Source: Curvibacter sp. (lineage in GTDB: Bacteria > Pseudomonadota > Gammaproteobacteria > Burkholderiales > Burkholderiaceae_C). From it: 18,196 bases of DNA. The position numbers and the translations under genes are program-made. Below the pieces are notes generated by a model that ran no database searches, was not told where the DNA came from, and saw only the letters and a list, made by a program, of their open reading frames with translations. Where the stretch lies: positions 1 to 18,196 of the forward strand of contig DNQP01000291.1 in the NCBI GenBank assembly GCA_003500955.1. The letters run 5' to 3'. Of the stretch, positions 18,049-18,196 are shown piece by piece (positions within the stretch are counted from its first letter, which is position 1; each line of letters opens with the position of its first letter).

Positions 18049-18196
18049 TTAGGGACGCTGACGGATCACCAGCGCCGGCAGATCCAGCGACTTGATGCGC
18101 AGCGCGGCGCGATCGGCCTCGACCTGACTGGTGAAGGGCCCCACGCGCACGCGCGTGAGCGGCTGCGAGCCGAAGGATTCGGCACCCGCCTCCAGC
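18049..18196 (-). CDS. SPOR-domain protein, C-terminal fragment (cut by window edge)
   Basis: A minus-strand frame open from the right edge to TAA at 18049-18051 encodes 48 residues. The segment LTRVRVGPFTSQVEADRAAL followed by RIKSLDLPALVIRQ is the second half of a SPOR domain, which binds denuded peptidoglycan at division sites. The N-terminal part, where a membrane anchor would be expected, lies outside the window. No terminator is visible in the 5 bases between it and the ene-reductase gene. Confidence 0.8.
   Translation of the reverse strand, partial: LEAGAESFGSQPLTRVRVGPFTSQVEADRAALRIKSLDLPALVIRQRP

Overview
The window comes from a GC-rich bacterium (GC by eye roughly two-thirds). The ribosomal proteins, OxyR, UbiA and a long quinone-linked GlpD all read as betaproteobacterial, most likely Burkholderiales and probably Comamonadaceae. 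This placement rests on protein character and gene content; I ran no database search. Genes are tightly packed, no intergenic gap exceeds 200 bases, and I see no rRNA, tRNA, CRISPR array, insertion sequence or prophage.

Region 1 (1-2444, minus strand) is the 5' half of the spc ribosomal protein operon: rplN, rplX, rplE, rpsN, rpsH and the start of rplF, which runs off the left edge. A promoter (TTGACG, 17 bases, CACAAT) precedes rplN, with its -35 box overlapping the glpD stop codon. The S10-operon gene rpsQ, usually found upstream of rplN, is absent here.

Region 2 (2441-12665) is a complete glycerol uptake and catabolism locus. On the minus strand, glpS-glpT-glpP-glpQ-glpU-glpV encode an ABC importer of the type described in Rhizobium leguminosarum (two ATPases, two permeases, a small DUF2160 membrane protein and a periplasmic binding protein), followed by glpD. 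Divergently on the plus strand are glpR (DeoR-type repressor) and glpK (glycerol kinase). The pathway is import by GlpSTPQUV, phosphorylation by GlpK, and oxidation by GlpD to dihydroxyacetone phosphate with electrons to quinone. GlpR probably acts on the AT-rich divergent control region between glpS and glpR. Strong hairpins flank glpV on both sides. The two ATPases have complementary motif defects that would place one degenerate and one intact ATP site in the heterodimer.

Region 3 (12666-13808) holds proC (pyrroline-5-carboxylate reductase) and a 65-residue two-helix membrane protein, ending in a perfect hairpin between convergent genes.

Region 4 (13795-16142, minus strand) is oxyR-dps-ubiA: peroxide sensor, ferritin-like DNA protector and 4-hydroxybenzoate polyprenyltransferase. 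The Dps carries a Met where an acidic iron ligand is expected.

Region 5 (16238-18196) has an unrecognised exported protein (minus), a divergent Old Yellow Enzyme-type ene-reductase (plus, probable TTG start) and the C-terminus of a SPOR-domain protein (minus, cut by the right edge).

Most of the window is ordinary core metabolism. The points most worth checking are the asymmetric GlpS/GlpT ATP sites, the hairpins bracketing glpV, the Dps ligand change, the apparently feedback-free GlpK and a shared promoter-like motif.
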